From: Streptomyces sp. NBC_01497
Lineage (GTDB): Bacteria; Actinomycetota; Actinomycetes; Streptomycetales; Streptomycetaceae
DNA: 64,000 nt
Direction of reading: 5' to 3'
Assembly: GCF_036250695.1 (NCBI RefSeq)
Contig: NZ_CP109427.1
Span: 2,294,001 to 2,358,000, forward strand
Positions within the stretch are counted from its first letter, which is position 1; every line of letters begins with the position of its first letter. The notes beneath the pieces were generated by a model. It made no database searches, was not told the DNA's origin, and worked only from the letters and a program-made list of their open reading frames with translations. Positions 20,934 to 28,329 of the stretch are shown here, in pieces. The translations under genes and the position numbers were made by a program.

Positions 20934-22526
20934 GTGAGCGGTAAACCGGTCGTACTCATCGCTGAAGAGCTGTCACCCGCCACCGTCGACGCGCTCGGGC
21001 CGGACTTCGAGATCCGGCACTGCAACGGCGCCGACCGCGCGGAGTTGCTGCCCGCGATCGCCGACGTCGACGCGATCCTGATCCGCTCGGCCACCAAGGT
21101 CGACGCCGAGGCGGTGGCCGCCGCCAAGAAGTTGAAGGTCGTCGCCAGGGCCGGCGTCGGTCTCGACAACGTGGACGTGCCGGCCGCCACCAAGGCGGGC
21201 GTCATGGTCGTCAACGCGCCGACGTCGAACATCATCACCGCCGCCGAGCTCGCCTGCGGTCTGCTGATCTCCAGTGCGCGCAACATCTCGCAGGCCAACG
21301 GCGCCCTGAAGAAGGGCGAGTGGAAGCGCTCCAAGTACACGGGCGTCGAGCTGAGCGAGAAGGTGCTCGGTGTCGTCGGTCTCGGCCGCATCGGGGTACT
21401 GGTGGCGCAGCGGATGTCGGCGTTCGGTATGAAGATCGTCGCGTACGACCCCTACGTGCAGCCCGCGCGCGCCGCCCAGATGGGCGTGAAGCTCGTGACG
21501 CTGGACGAACTGCTGGAGGCCGCCGACTTCATCACGGTGCACCTGCCGAAGACACCGGAGACCCTCGGCCTGATCGGCGACGAGGCCCTGCACAAGGTCA
21601 AGCCGACCGTCCGCATCGTCAACGCCGCGCGCGGCGGGATCGTGGACGAGGAGGCGCTGGCGTCGGCCCTCAAGGAGGGCCGGGTCGCGGGCGCGGGCCT
21701 CGACGTGTACACGAAGGAACCCTGCACGGACTCCCCGCTGTTCGAGTTCGACCAGGTCGTGGCGACGCCGCACCTCGGTGCCTCGACCGACGAGGCCCAG
21801 GAGAAGGCGGGCATCTCGGTGGCGAAGTCCGTACGCCTGGCGCTGGCCGGTGAGTTGGTGCCGGACGCGGTCAACGTGCAGGGCGGTGTGATCGCCGAGG
21901 ACGTGCGCCCCGGGCTGCCGCTGGCCGAGAAGCTCGGCCGGATCTTCACCGCGCTGGCGGGCGAGGTCGCGGCCCGCCTCGATGTCGAGGTGTACGGCGA
22001 GATCACCCAGCACGATGTGAAGGTGCTCGAACTCTCCGCGCTGAAGGGCGTGTTCGAGGACGTCGTCGCAGAGACGGTCAGCTATGTCAACGCCCCGCTG
22101 TTCGCGCAGGAGCGCGGCGTCGAGGTACGGCTGACGACGTCGAGCGAGTCGCCGAACCACCGCAATGTGGTGACGGTGCGCGGCACGCTGACCGGTGGCG
22201 AGGAGGTCGCGGTCTCCGGCACCCTCGCGGGACCGAAGCACCTGCTGAAGGTCGTCGCGATCGGCGACTACGACGTGGACGTCGCGCTCACCGACCACAT
22301 GGTGGTGCTGCGCTACGAGGACCGCCCCGGAGTCGTCGGCACGGTCGGCCGGATCCTCGGCGAGGCGGGGCTCAACATCGCGGGCATGCAGGTGTCGCGC
22401 GCCGAGGAGGGCGGCGAGGCGCTCGTCGTGCTGACGGTGGACGACAACGTGCCGCAGCCGGTGCTCACCGAGATCTCGGCGGAGATCGGCGCGACGTCGG
22501 CCCGTTCGGTCAACCTGACGGACTGA
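20934..22526 (+). CDS. serA: D-3-phosphoglycerate dehydrogenase
   Basis: First step of serine biosynthesis: 3-phosphoglycerate to phosphohydroxypyruvate with NAD. It has 530 residues, the long form with an intervening domain and a C-terminal ACT domain. The NAD-binding motif is KVLGVVGLGRIGVLVAQRM. Catalytic residues are Arg in NAARGGIVDEEAL, Glu in DVYTKEP and His in ATPHLGASTDEAQE. The ACT domain starts DHMVVLRYEDRPGVVGTVGR and ends the protein, and usually binds serine for feedback. The start is GTG 20934, behind TGAGGAC; earlier in-frame starts add sequence foreign to the family. A perfect terminator follows. Confidence 0.97.
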   Translation: MSGKPVVLIAEELSPATVDALGPDFEIRHCNGADRAELLPAIADVDAILIRSATKVDAEAVAAAKKLKVVARAGVGLDNVDVPAATKAGVMVVNAPTSNIITAAELACGLLISSARNISQANGALKKGEWKRSKYTGVELSEKVLGVVGLGRIGVLVAQRMSAFGMKIVAYDPYVQPARAAQMGVKLVTLDELLEAADFITVHLPKTPETLGLIGDEALHKVKPTVRIVNAARGGIVDEEALASALKEGRVAGAGLDVYTKEPCTDSPLFEFDQVVATPHLGASTDEAQEKAGISVAKSVRLALAGELVPDAVNVQGGVIAEDVRPGLPLAEKLGRIFTALAGEVAARLDVEVYGEITQHDVKVLELSALKGVFEDVVAETVSYVNAPLFAQERGVEVRLTTSSESPNHRNVVTVRGTLTGGEEVAVSGTLAGPKHLLKVVAIGDYDVDVALTDHMVVLRYEDRPGVVGTVGRILGEAGLNIAGMQVSRAEEGGEALVVLTVDDNVPQPVLTEISAEIGATSARSVNLTD

Positions 22527-22553
22527 CCCGCACCGCACCCGCACCGCACGTCC

Positions 22554-22580
22554 GAGGGGCCCGGCCAAGCCGGGCCCCTC
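22554..22580 (+). terminator. Perfect hairpin terminator after serA
   Basis: GAGGGGCCCGGC and GCCGGGCCCCTC form a perfect 12-bp stem with a CAA loop, 28 bp after the serA stop. Confidence 0.8.
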
Positions 22581-22718
22581 CGGCGTTCCCACCTCGGCGC
22601 GGAACGAGCCCGTCCGCACCCTCCCGTAGGACGGGTGGGACCTGTCGCCCCGGCAGCGATCATGATGATGTTGACTGGGAGCCTCCCCGGCGGGGGAGGT
22701 GAGGAGGGGTTCTCGCAG

Positions 22719-23741
22719 GTGGAGCGCAGGACGATCGGCGCGGGCGTGCTCGGTGCGGGCGCGGTCGGGCTCGGATGCATGCCGATGAGCTGGGCGTACA
22801 GCCGCTCCCAGCGGCGGGGCGACCTGTCTGAGCGCACGGTGCACGCGGCGCTCGACGCCGGGGTCAACCTGCTGGACACGGCGGACATGTACGGGCCCTT
22901 CATCAATGAGCTGCTGGTGGGCCGGGCACTGGCCGGCCGGCGGGCGGACGCGTTCGTCTCGACCAAGTGCGGGCTGCTCGTCGGGGACCAGCACCTGGTG
23001 GCCGATGGACGCCCCGAGTACGTGCGGCGGGCGTGCGACGCGTCGTTGCGGCGGCTGCGCACCGATGTGATCGACCTGTACCAACTGCACCGCGCCGACC
23101 CGGAGATACCCGTGGAGGAGACCTGGGGCGCGATGGCCGAGCTGGTGACGGCGGGCAAGGTGCGGGCCCTCGGGATGTGCGCGGTGGGACTGCGGGACGG
23201 CCCCCGCCGGGGGCCCTCGGGCCGGCTCGGGCAGCCGGACAGGGGTGCGCCCTACGCGGCGGCGATACGGCAATTGGCGCGGATGCAGCAGGTGTTCCCG
23301 GTGAGCGCGGTGCAGGCGGAGCTGTCGGTGTGGGCGCCCGAGGCCGAGGAGTTGCTGTTGCCGTGGTGCGCGGAGCGCGGCGTCGGGTTCCTCGCGGCGA
23401 TGCCGCTGGGCAGCGGGTTCCTGACCGGGACCCTGACGCCGGGACAGGGCTTCGAGGAGGACGACGTCCGCGCGCGGCACCCGCGCTTCACGGCGGAGAT
23501 GATGGCCGCGAACCAGCCGCTGGTCGCGGGCGTGCGGCGGGTCGCGGAGCGGCACGGGGCGACACCCGCCCAGGCGGCGCTCGCCTGGGTGCTGGGGCGG
23601 GGCCGCCAGGTGGTGGCCGTACCCGGCACGAAGCGCGCGGCCTGGGCGGTGGAGAACGCGGCGGCGGCGGACCTGCGGCTCACGGAAGCGGACCTGGCCG
23701 ACATCGCGGCGCTGCCACCGGCCCGGGCGTCCTGGGACTGA
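22719..23741 (+). CDS. Aldo/keto reductase
   Basis: A 340-residue NADPH-dependent oxidoreductase of the AKR superfamily (TIM barrel). The catalytic tetrad is visible: Asp and Tyr in NLLDTADMYG, Lys in FVSTKCG and His in LYQLHRADP. The C-terminal cofactor-binding part is VVAVPGTKRAAWAVENAAAA. The physiological substrate cannot be told. The start is taken as GTG 22719 (VERRTIGAG), which lies 11 bases after GAGGAGG. A small hairpin (CCTCCCC...GGGGAGG, 22682-22699) just upstream could hide that ribosome site. Insertion RDGPRRGPSGRLGQPDRGAP in the middle is a low-complexity loop. It forms a single transcription unit after the serA terminator. Confidence 0.9.
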   Translation: MERRTIGAGVLGAGAVGLGCMPMSWAYSRSQRRGDLSERTVHAALDAGVNLLDTADMYGPFINELLVGRALAGRRADAFVSTKCGLLVGDQHLVADGRPEYVRRACDASLRRLRTDVIDLYQLHRADPEIPVEETWGAMAELVTAGKVRALGMCAVGLRDGPRRGPSGRLGQPDRGAPYAAAIRQLARMQQVFPVSAVQAELSVWAPEAEELLLPWCAERGVGFLAAMPLGSGFLTGTLTPGQGFEEDDVRARHPRFTAEMMAANQPLVAGVRRVAERHGATPAQAALAWVLGRGRQVVAVPGTKRAAWAVENAAAADLRLTEADLADIAALPPARASWD

Positions 23742-23857
23742 GGGCGCTGGGCGGCGGCGCTGGGCGGCGGCGCCCGGCGCGGGCCCGGGCACGGGCCGGC
23801 TGCTCCGCGTCCCCGCGCGGGCGGATCCGTCCTGCTGCCTACGCGTACCGCCTCAGC

Positions 23858-23967
23858 GTTCCGCGTCAGGCCGTCCGCGTCAGGCCGTTCGCGTCAGGCC
23901 GTCCGTGTCAGGCCGTTCGCGTCGGGCCGTTCGCGTCAGGCCGTTCGCGTCAGGCCGTTCGCGTCAG
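23858..23967. repeat. Tandem array of eight 14-bp units
   Basis: The consensus GTTCGCGTCAGGCC is repeated about eight times head to tail: one 15-bp variant, six full 14-bp units (three identical to consensus, three with one or two changes) and a partial last unit. It lies in the 342-bp non-coding gap between the aldo/keto reductase and the PQQ-type dehydrogenase. A period of 14 is not a multiple of three, so it is not a coding repeat. The rest of the gap is GC-rich with no gene seen. Confidence 0.95.
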
Positions 23968-24083
23968 CGTGGCCGGCTCTTCGCGTGCGTCGCCTGCGGA
24001 CGGGAAGGGTTGTGGGACACAGTGGTGGCGGGCAGGCGGCGCCTGGGCCGCCACCGCCAGCCGCCGGAAGGGATGGGCAAGCC

Positions 24084-25262
24084 GTGCGACGTACCGCAGT
24101 GCCGACGGCCGCAGCCGTCGTCGCGTTCCTCGTGCTCACCGGGTGCAGCGGATCGGGCGGGGGCCCTGGCGCGGGGCCCGGTGGCCGCGTCACCCCGCCG
24201 GGTAGCGCGTCGTCCCCGGCCGGTGCGGCCTCCGCGCCGCCCGCCGCGTCCCCGAGCGTCCCGCCCGCGAAGGGTTCCGTGCAGGTCGTCTCCACGCTCA
24301 CCGAGAACCTGAAGTCGCCCTGGGGGCTCGCCGCGCTTCCCGGCGGCGACCTGCTGGTGTCCTCGCGGGACGAGGGAACGATCACCCGGATCGACGTTCA
24401 CACCGGGGCCAAGACCGAACTGGGCACGGTCTCCGGGGTCTCCCCGGCCGGCGAGGGCGGGCTGCTCGGCATCGCGCTGTCGCCGACCTTCACCACGGAC
24501 CACCTGATCTACGCGTACTTCACCACGCAGTCCGACAACCGCATCGCGCGGATGACCTACGACCCCGCGAAGCCGGCCGGGCAGCAGCTCGGCGCGCCCG
24601 ACACGATCCTGCGGGGCATCCCCAAGGGGTTCATCCACAACGGCGGGCGGATCGCGTTCGGCCCGGACAAGATGCTGTACGCGGGCACCGGCGAATCGGG
24701 GGACAGCGCGAAGTCGCAGGACAAGGCGTCGCTCGGCGGCAAGATCCTGCGCATGACGCCGGACGGCGCGCCCGCCCCCGGCAATCCCTTCAAGGGTTCC
24801 GTCGTGTACGACCTCGGCCACCGCAACGTGCAGGGCCTCGCCTGGGACGGGGCCGGGCGGCTGTGGGCCTCGGAGTTCGGGCAGGACACCTGGGACGAAC
24901 TGAACCTGATCCAGCCCGGCAGGAACTACGGCTGGCCCACGGTGGAGGGCAAGGGCCACAAGGCGGGGTTCACGGACCCACTGGAGCAGTGGCGCACGGA
25001 CGAGGCGTCGCCGAGCGGCATCGCCTACGTCGACGGCTCGATCTGGATGGCCGCGCTGCGCGGCGAGCGACTGTGGCGCATCCCGCTCGACGGCCGGGAA
25101 TCCGCAGGGGCACCCCAGTCGTTCCTGAAGGGGAAGTACGGCCGCCTGCGCACGGTGCTCTCGGCGGGCGGCGACACGTTGTGGCTGGTCACCAGCAACA
25201 CCGACACGCGCGGCAAGCCGAAGCGGGGCGACGACAGGATCCTCCTGCTCCGGGTGCGCTGA
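24084..25262 (+). CDS. PQQ-dependent sugar dehydrogenase (glucose/sorbosone type), lipoprotein
   Basis: A 392-residue secreted six-bladed beta-propeller of the soluble glucose/sorbosone dehydrogenase family. The start is GTG at 24084. The signal peptide (MRRTAVPTAAAVVAFLVLTGC) ends in a lipobox, LTGC, so the protein is anchored to the membrane outside the cell, with a Gly/Ser/Pro-rich linker to about residue 60. Propeller motifs include LKSPWGLAALPGGDLLVSSR, GEGGLLGIALSP, YDLGHRNVQGLAWD, LWASEFGQDTWDELN and NYGWPTVEGKGH, which carry the usual calcium/PQQ contacts. Whether PQQ is bound, and the sugar used, are unknown; streptomycetes have many such genes without PQQ synthesis. It sits 24 bp before a small acidic protein gene. 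Confidence 0.9.
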   Translation: MRRTAVPTAAAVVAFLVLTGCSGSGGGPGAGPGGRVTPPGSASSPAGAASAPPAASPSVPPAKGSVQVVSTLTENLKSPWGLAALPGGDLLVSSRDEGTITRIDVHTGAKTELGTVSGVSPAGEGGLLGIALSPTFTTDHLIYAYFTTQSDNRIARMTYDPAKPAGQQLGAPDTILRGIPKGFIHNGGRIAFGPDKMLYAGTGESGDSAKSQDKASLGGKILRMTPDGAPAPGNPFKGSVVYDLGHRNVQGLAWDGAGRLWASEFGQDTWDELNLIQPGRNYGWPTVEGKGHKAGFTDPLEQWRTDEASPSGIAYVDGSIWMAALRGERLWRIPLDGRESAGAPQSFLKGKYGRLRTVLSAGGDTLWLVTSNTDTRGKPKRGDDRILLLRVR

Positions 25263-25286
25263 GCGCAGAGCAGAAGGCGGGCGGCC

Positions 25287-25580
25287 GTGTTCAACATGAT
25301 CGAGGACCTCTTCGCACCGGGCCGGAAGCACACGGCGGAGGAGCAGAAGCGGCTGGAGATGAGCCGGGTCGACGTCGACGGTTCCGATCCGGGCCGGGGC
25401 CCGATAGACCTGGCGTCGGGCAAGGTGACGATCCGCGTCGGGCAGGCCGAGGCCGGCCAGGAAACCGGGGAGACGGCCGAGGGCGGAGCCGACCCCGACG
25501 AGGGGACGGCGGCCCGCGAGGCATCGGCGGCTCCCGAGACCGCGAAGGACCCGGCCGGGCGGGCCGAGCCGGAGTCCTGA
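25287..25580 (+). CDS. Small acidic hypothetical protein (DUF6191-like)
   Basis: A 97-residue protein with start GTG 25287, after a purine-rich stretch. The conserved-looking first half is MFNMIEDLFAPGRKHTAEEQ, then SRVDVDGSDPGRGPIDLASG. The second half is a disordered Glu/Ala/Gly-rich tail. I recall this N-terminal pattern in many streptomycete proteins of unknown function (probably DUF6191), but no role is known. No signal peptide or membrane segment is seen. It is downstream of, and probably co-transcribed with, the PQQ-type dehydrogenase gene. Confidence 0.75.
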   Translation: MFNMIEDLFAPGRKHTAEEQKRLEMSRVDVDGSDPGRGPIDLASGKVTIRVGQAEAGQETGETAEGGADPDEGTAAREASAAPETAKDPAGRAEPES

Positions 25581-25742
25581 GCGGGGCAGCGGCAGTGGCG
25601 GGGCGAAGAGGAGCGCACTCGCTCCCCGCGCCCGGTGCCGTGGCCCGCCGGCTGGTCGGCCGCGCCCGCGAACAGCGTCGGCGACCACGGGTGTCGCGCC
25701 CTGGGCCGCGTATCGAAAGTGGGGCTGTAGCCGACTGCCGAA

Positions 25743-25774
25743 CCCGGATGGGCGCCCGGAGGCGCCTATCCGGG
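25743..25774 (-). terminator. Hairpin terminator for the GNAT gene
   Basis: A 14-bp stem with one G-T wobble and loop CGGA lies 5 bp beyond the stop of the minus-strand GNAT gene. It may also stop transcription coming from the plus-strand small-protein gene. Confidence 0.65.
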
Positions 25775-25779
25775 AGGTG

Positions 25780-26262
25780 TCAGAGTTGGCGGAAGTAGAC
25801 AGTGAGTGGGAGGGGTGTGCATCCGAGCGCCTCGTAGAGAGCTCGGGCCGGAGCGTGGAACTGGTCTCCTCCGGTGCCGATCTCGACGACCCCGGCACCG
25901 AGGGCCCGCATCTCTGCGAAGGCGTGCTCGCATAGGGCACGGCCCACGTGGTGTCGCCGGTGCTGGGCAGAGACGGCGAGGATCGTGATCTCACCCTTCT
26001 TGTGAACCGGGGCGACGCTCCATGCGATGTAGCCCGCGATGGTGCCGTCAGCTTCGGCGACGGCGACGTACCTGTGCTGTTCGGGGGCGTGGAGCTCGGC
26101 GACCTGTTTGCGGTAGTCGTTGCGCCAGTTGCCGTGCTGAACGGCGAAGACGGCCTCGCCCATCAGAGGGCGGAAGGAGTCCTCGTAGAACGGCCGGAAC
26201 GTGTTGATGGTCAGTTCGGTGAGTGATGTCAGGTGCTGCTGGGTGAACGCGCGGATGAGCAT
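25780..26262 (-). CDS. GNAT-family N-acetyltransferase
   Basis: A 160-residue acetyl-CoA-dependent acyltransferase. The start is MLIRAFTQQHLTSLTELTI at 26262. The core GNAT fold is seen in YVAVAEADGTIAGYIAWSV, then ITILAVSAQHRRHHVGRALC, where QHRRHHVGRAL is the acetyl-CoA pyrophosphate-binding loop, and the final PARALYEALGCTPLPLTVYF. The substrate is not predictable. Codon use and GC content are more relaxed than in neighbouring core genes, and a decayed transposase lies upstream, so the gene probably belongs to an acquired segment. The 175 bp upstream (26263-26437) hold an 8-bp inverted repeat (CTGAGGGC at 26281, GCCCTCAG at 26356) and no gene. Confidence 0.85.
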   Translation of the reverse strand: MLIRAFTQQHLTSLTELTINTFRPFYEDSFRPLMGEAVFAVQHGNWRNDYRKQVAELHAPEQHRYVAVAEADGTIAGYIAWSVAPVHKKGEITILAVSAQHRRHHVGRALCEHAFAEMRALGAGVVEIGTGGDQFHAPARALYEALGCTPLPLTVYFRQL

Positions 26263-26437
26263 GGAAGTGCACCTCTCAGGCTGAGGGCTTGATACCCGGG
26301 TGGAACAAGGGCATCGGTCGGCCTGCTCCCGGCCACAGGACTGGCGGTGAGCAGGGCCCTCAGCGACGTGTACGAGAGGCGGGAAAACACTCCATGGTCC
26401 GCAGCGTAGTGCCCGGCACGCATGTCGAATACTTCGA

Positions 26438-27091
26438 TTACAGCCACTCGTTGATGACAGCGACGAGAACGGTCGCTTCGGAGCGGACGGCGAGCTTGTC
26501 GTATCGCGTGGCGACAGCTCGGTGTCTCTTGAGTCGGTTGATCCCGCACTCGACCGCATGACGCTCGCGGTAGTCGATCGAGTCGAAATGCGGTTGGTCG
26601 GCCACCGCGGGAGCCGAGCTTTCGGCGGTTGCGGGCCTGGTCGGCCTTGTCGGGGATGGTGCAGCGAATTCCGCGGCGGCGCAGATAAGCACGGTTCCTG
26701 CGGGAGGCCACGCCTTGTCCGCACGAACCCGATGGGGACGGACGCGTGGCCGGCCAGGCCCGATGCGGGGCACGCGGACCTTCCCCAGTACGGATTCGAA
26801 CTGTGGAGAGTCGCCGCGCTGCCCGGCCGTGATCACGATCGACATTGGCTTTTGGCCCTGCTCGACGGCCAGGTGCAGCTGGGTGGTGAACCCGCCGCGT
26901 GAACGTCCGAGTCCGTGATCTCCGGGCTCGGTGAACACACCGCCCGGCGGCTCCTTCTGCAGGTCACCCTGCTTGCGGGCCCCGGCCGCATGCTGATGGG
27001 CTCGACAGACCGTGGAGTCGACACTCAGGTCCCACGTGATCGCACCCTGCGCGTGGTCACGGATGGTTGGACCTGCCGAGCTGTCATGGCC
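26438..27091 (-). pseudogene. Decayed IS5-family transposase
   Basis: Reading the minus strand gives [20 protein letters not shown], then [21 protein letters not shown] and [19 protein letters not shown], and the ending [20 protein letters not shown]...INEWL. This is the catalytic region of streptomycete IS5-type transposases, with Asp in SVDST. An in-frame stop at 27092-27094 cuts off the N-terminal part. Between about 26711 and 26600 the family sequence ([20 protein letters not shown]) continues in another frame and then returns, so two compensating frameshifts have scrambled about 35 residues. Terminal inverted repeats were not found. The element is certainly inactive. Confidence 0.85.
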
Positions 27092-27168
27092 TCAGCGTTC
27101 AGGTCCACGCCCGGCAGCAACAGGAACGGCACTCGTACACATCCCCCTGTATCAGTTCACGCTCTGGA

Positions 27169-27191
27169 CATAATCTGTCACCATCCGTGAC
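27169..27191 (+). promoter_or_regulatory. Possible promoter and operator of the XRE gene
   Basis: CATAAT (27169-27174) is a good -10, although no convincing -35 precedes it. It is followed by the inverted repeat GTCAC-CATCC-GTGAC (27177-27191). Both lie 45-70 bp before the ATG of the XRE regulator. Confidence 0.4.
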
Positions 27192-27237
27192 GATCAGTGA
27201 GTTGAACGGGACACGGGACACGGAAGGCGAGACGGCG

Positions 27238-28098
27238 ATGGCGGCGACTGCGGCGGACCAGGCCGGCGGCACGGCAGCGGGCTGCGAACCCGAACTGTCC
27301 GACAGCCTCAAGACGTTCGGCGCTGTACTGAAGGCGCTGCGGGAGTCGGCAGGGCTCACCCAGGAGGAATTCGCGCCCCGGGTCCAGTACTCGGCGGCCT
27401 ACGTCGCGAAGATCGAGCAGGGCAGGCGCTTCCCGCCGGAGAGCCTTCCGGAACGCGCGGAGGAGGCACTCGGACCGGTCGCCGCCAAGGTCCTGGCGGC
27501 GGCGGGAAGGAGCCTGCGCAGGAAGGCGGGGCTGGCCTCGTGGTTCGTGCAATGGGCGGGGATCGAAGAGGACGCGATCACGCTGTACGCGTACGAGTGC
27601 CGTGGGATTCCGGGGCTGTTGCAGCCGGAGGGATACATTCGGGCCGTTTTCGAGCGGAACTTGCCACCGCTCAGTCACACGCAGATCGAACAGCAGATGT
27701 CCGCGCGACTCGAACGACAGACTCTGTTGGTCGCACATCCGAACACCGCGTTCAGCTTCGTCGTAGAACAGGCGTTACTGGAACGCCAGTTGGGAGGGGT
27801 CTCGGTGACACGCGAGCTCATCGGCCACCTGCTCGACATCGGCAGCCGCACCAACGTCGAGATCCAGGTCATGCCGCTTCTGCAAGAGGACCACGCCGGG
27901 TTCGAAGGAGAGATGTACCTGGCCGAGAGCCCCGACAACAGGTGGTTCGGTTATACCGAGGGGCATCGGTCGAGCGCCCTGATCACGGTGCCGAGCGATG
28001 TGAGCGCGCTCCTTCAGCGCTATGGCAAGCTGCGTTCCCAGGCCCTTGATTGCCGGGCTACGGTGAGCTTGCTGGAACAGATGAGAGGAGCGCTGTGA
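27238..28098 (+). CDS. XRE-family regulator with DUF5753 domain
   Basis: A 286-residue DNA-binding protein. The N-terminal helix-turn-helix is LKALRESAGLTQEEFAPRVQ and YSAAYVAKIEQGRRFPPE (about 25-70). The rest is the DUF5753 domain typical of streptomycete XRE proteins (SWFVQWAGIEEDAITLYAYE, IPGLLQPEGYIRAVF, VEIQVMPLLQEDHAGFEG). Codon 180 (27775-27777) is TTA, so translation should depend on the developmental bldA tRNA. Its TGA overlaps the GTG of a DUF397 gene. Such pairs (as with WhiJ-like and AbaA-like loci) are common in streptomycetes and influence development or antibiotic production; the DUF397 partner often counteracts the regulator. The targets are unknown. Confidence 0.92.
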   Translation: MAATAADQAGGTAAGCEPELSDSLKTFGAVLKALRESAGLTQEEFAPRVQYSAAYVAKIEQGRRFPPESLPERAEEALGPVAAKVLAAAGRSLRRKAGLASWFVQWAGIEEDAITLYAYECRGIPGLLQPEGYIRAVFERNLPPLSHTQIEQQMSARLERQTLLVAHPNTAFSFVVEQALLERQLGGVSVTRELIGHLLDIGSRTNVEIQVMPLLQEDHAGFEGEMYLAESPDNRWFGYTEGHRSSALITVPSDVSALLQRYGKLRSQALDCRATVSLLEQMRGAL

Positions 28099-28283
28099 GC
28101 CCCACTGCAAACCTGAGCTGGATCAAGAGCAGCCATAGCGGAGGCGAGGGCGACAACTGCGTCGAAGTCGCCCTCGAAGCCGAAGCCGTCCACGTCCGCG
28201 ACTCCAAGGACACCGGCCGCCGCCCGTTCACCGTGACACCCGACGCGTGGTCGGCCTTCACCACGTACGCGTCCGCATCCTGA
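28095..28283 (+). CDS. DUF397 small protein, partner of the XRE regulator
   Basis: A 62-residue protein starting GTG (VSPTANLSWIKSSHSGGEGD). DUF397 signatures are complete: WIKSSHSGGEGDNCVEVA, VHVRDSKD and FTVTPDAWSAFTTYA. The start overlaps the XRE stop as GTGA, so translation is coupled and co-expression is assured. Proteins of this type usually pair with a specific neighbouring XRE regulator. A bidirectional hairpin terminator lies 12 bp downstream. Confidence 0.92.
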   Translation: MSPTANLSWIKSSHSGGEGDNCVEVALEAEAVHVRDSKDTGRRPFTVTPDAWSAFTTYASAS

Positions 28284-28294
28284 CCTCGTGATCC

Positions 28295-28329
28295 ACGGCC
28301 CCGCACGGCGACTGTTCCTGCGGGGCCGT
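28295..28329. terminator. Convergent hairpin terminator
   Basis: ACGGCCCCGCA and TGCGGGGCCGT form a perfect 11-bp stem with a 13-base loop. It lies between the DUF397 gene (+) and the LuxR-type gene (-), touching the latter's stop codon, and probably serves both. Confidence 0.75.

Noticed and set aside
23858-23967. Possible CRISPR array
   Set aside because: Units are 14 bp and contiguous without spacers, and no cas genes are present.
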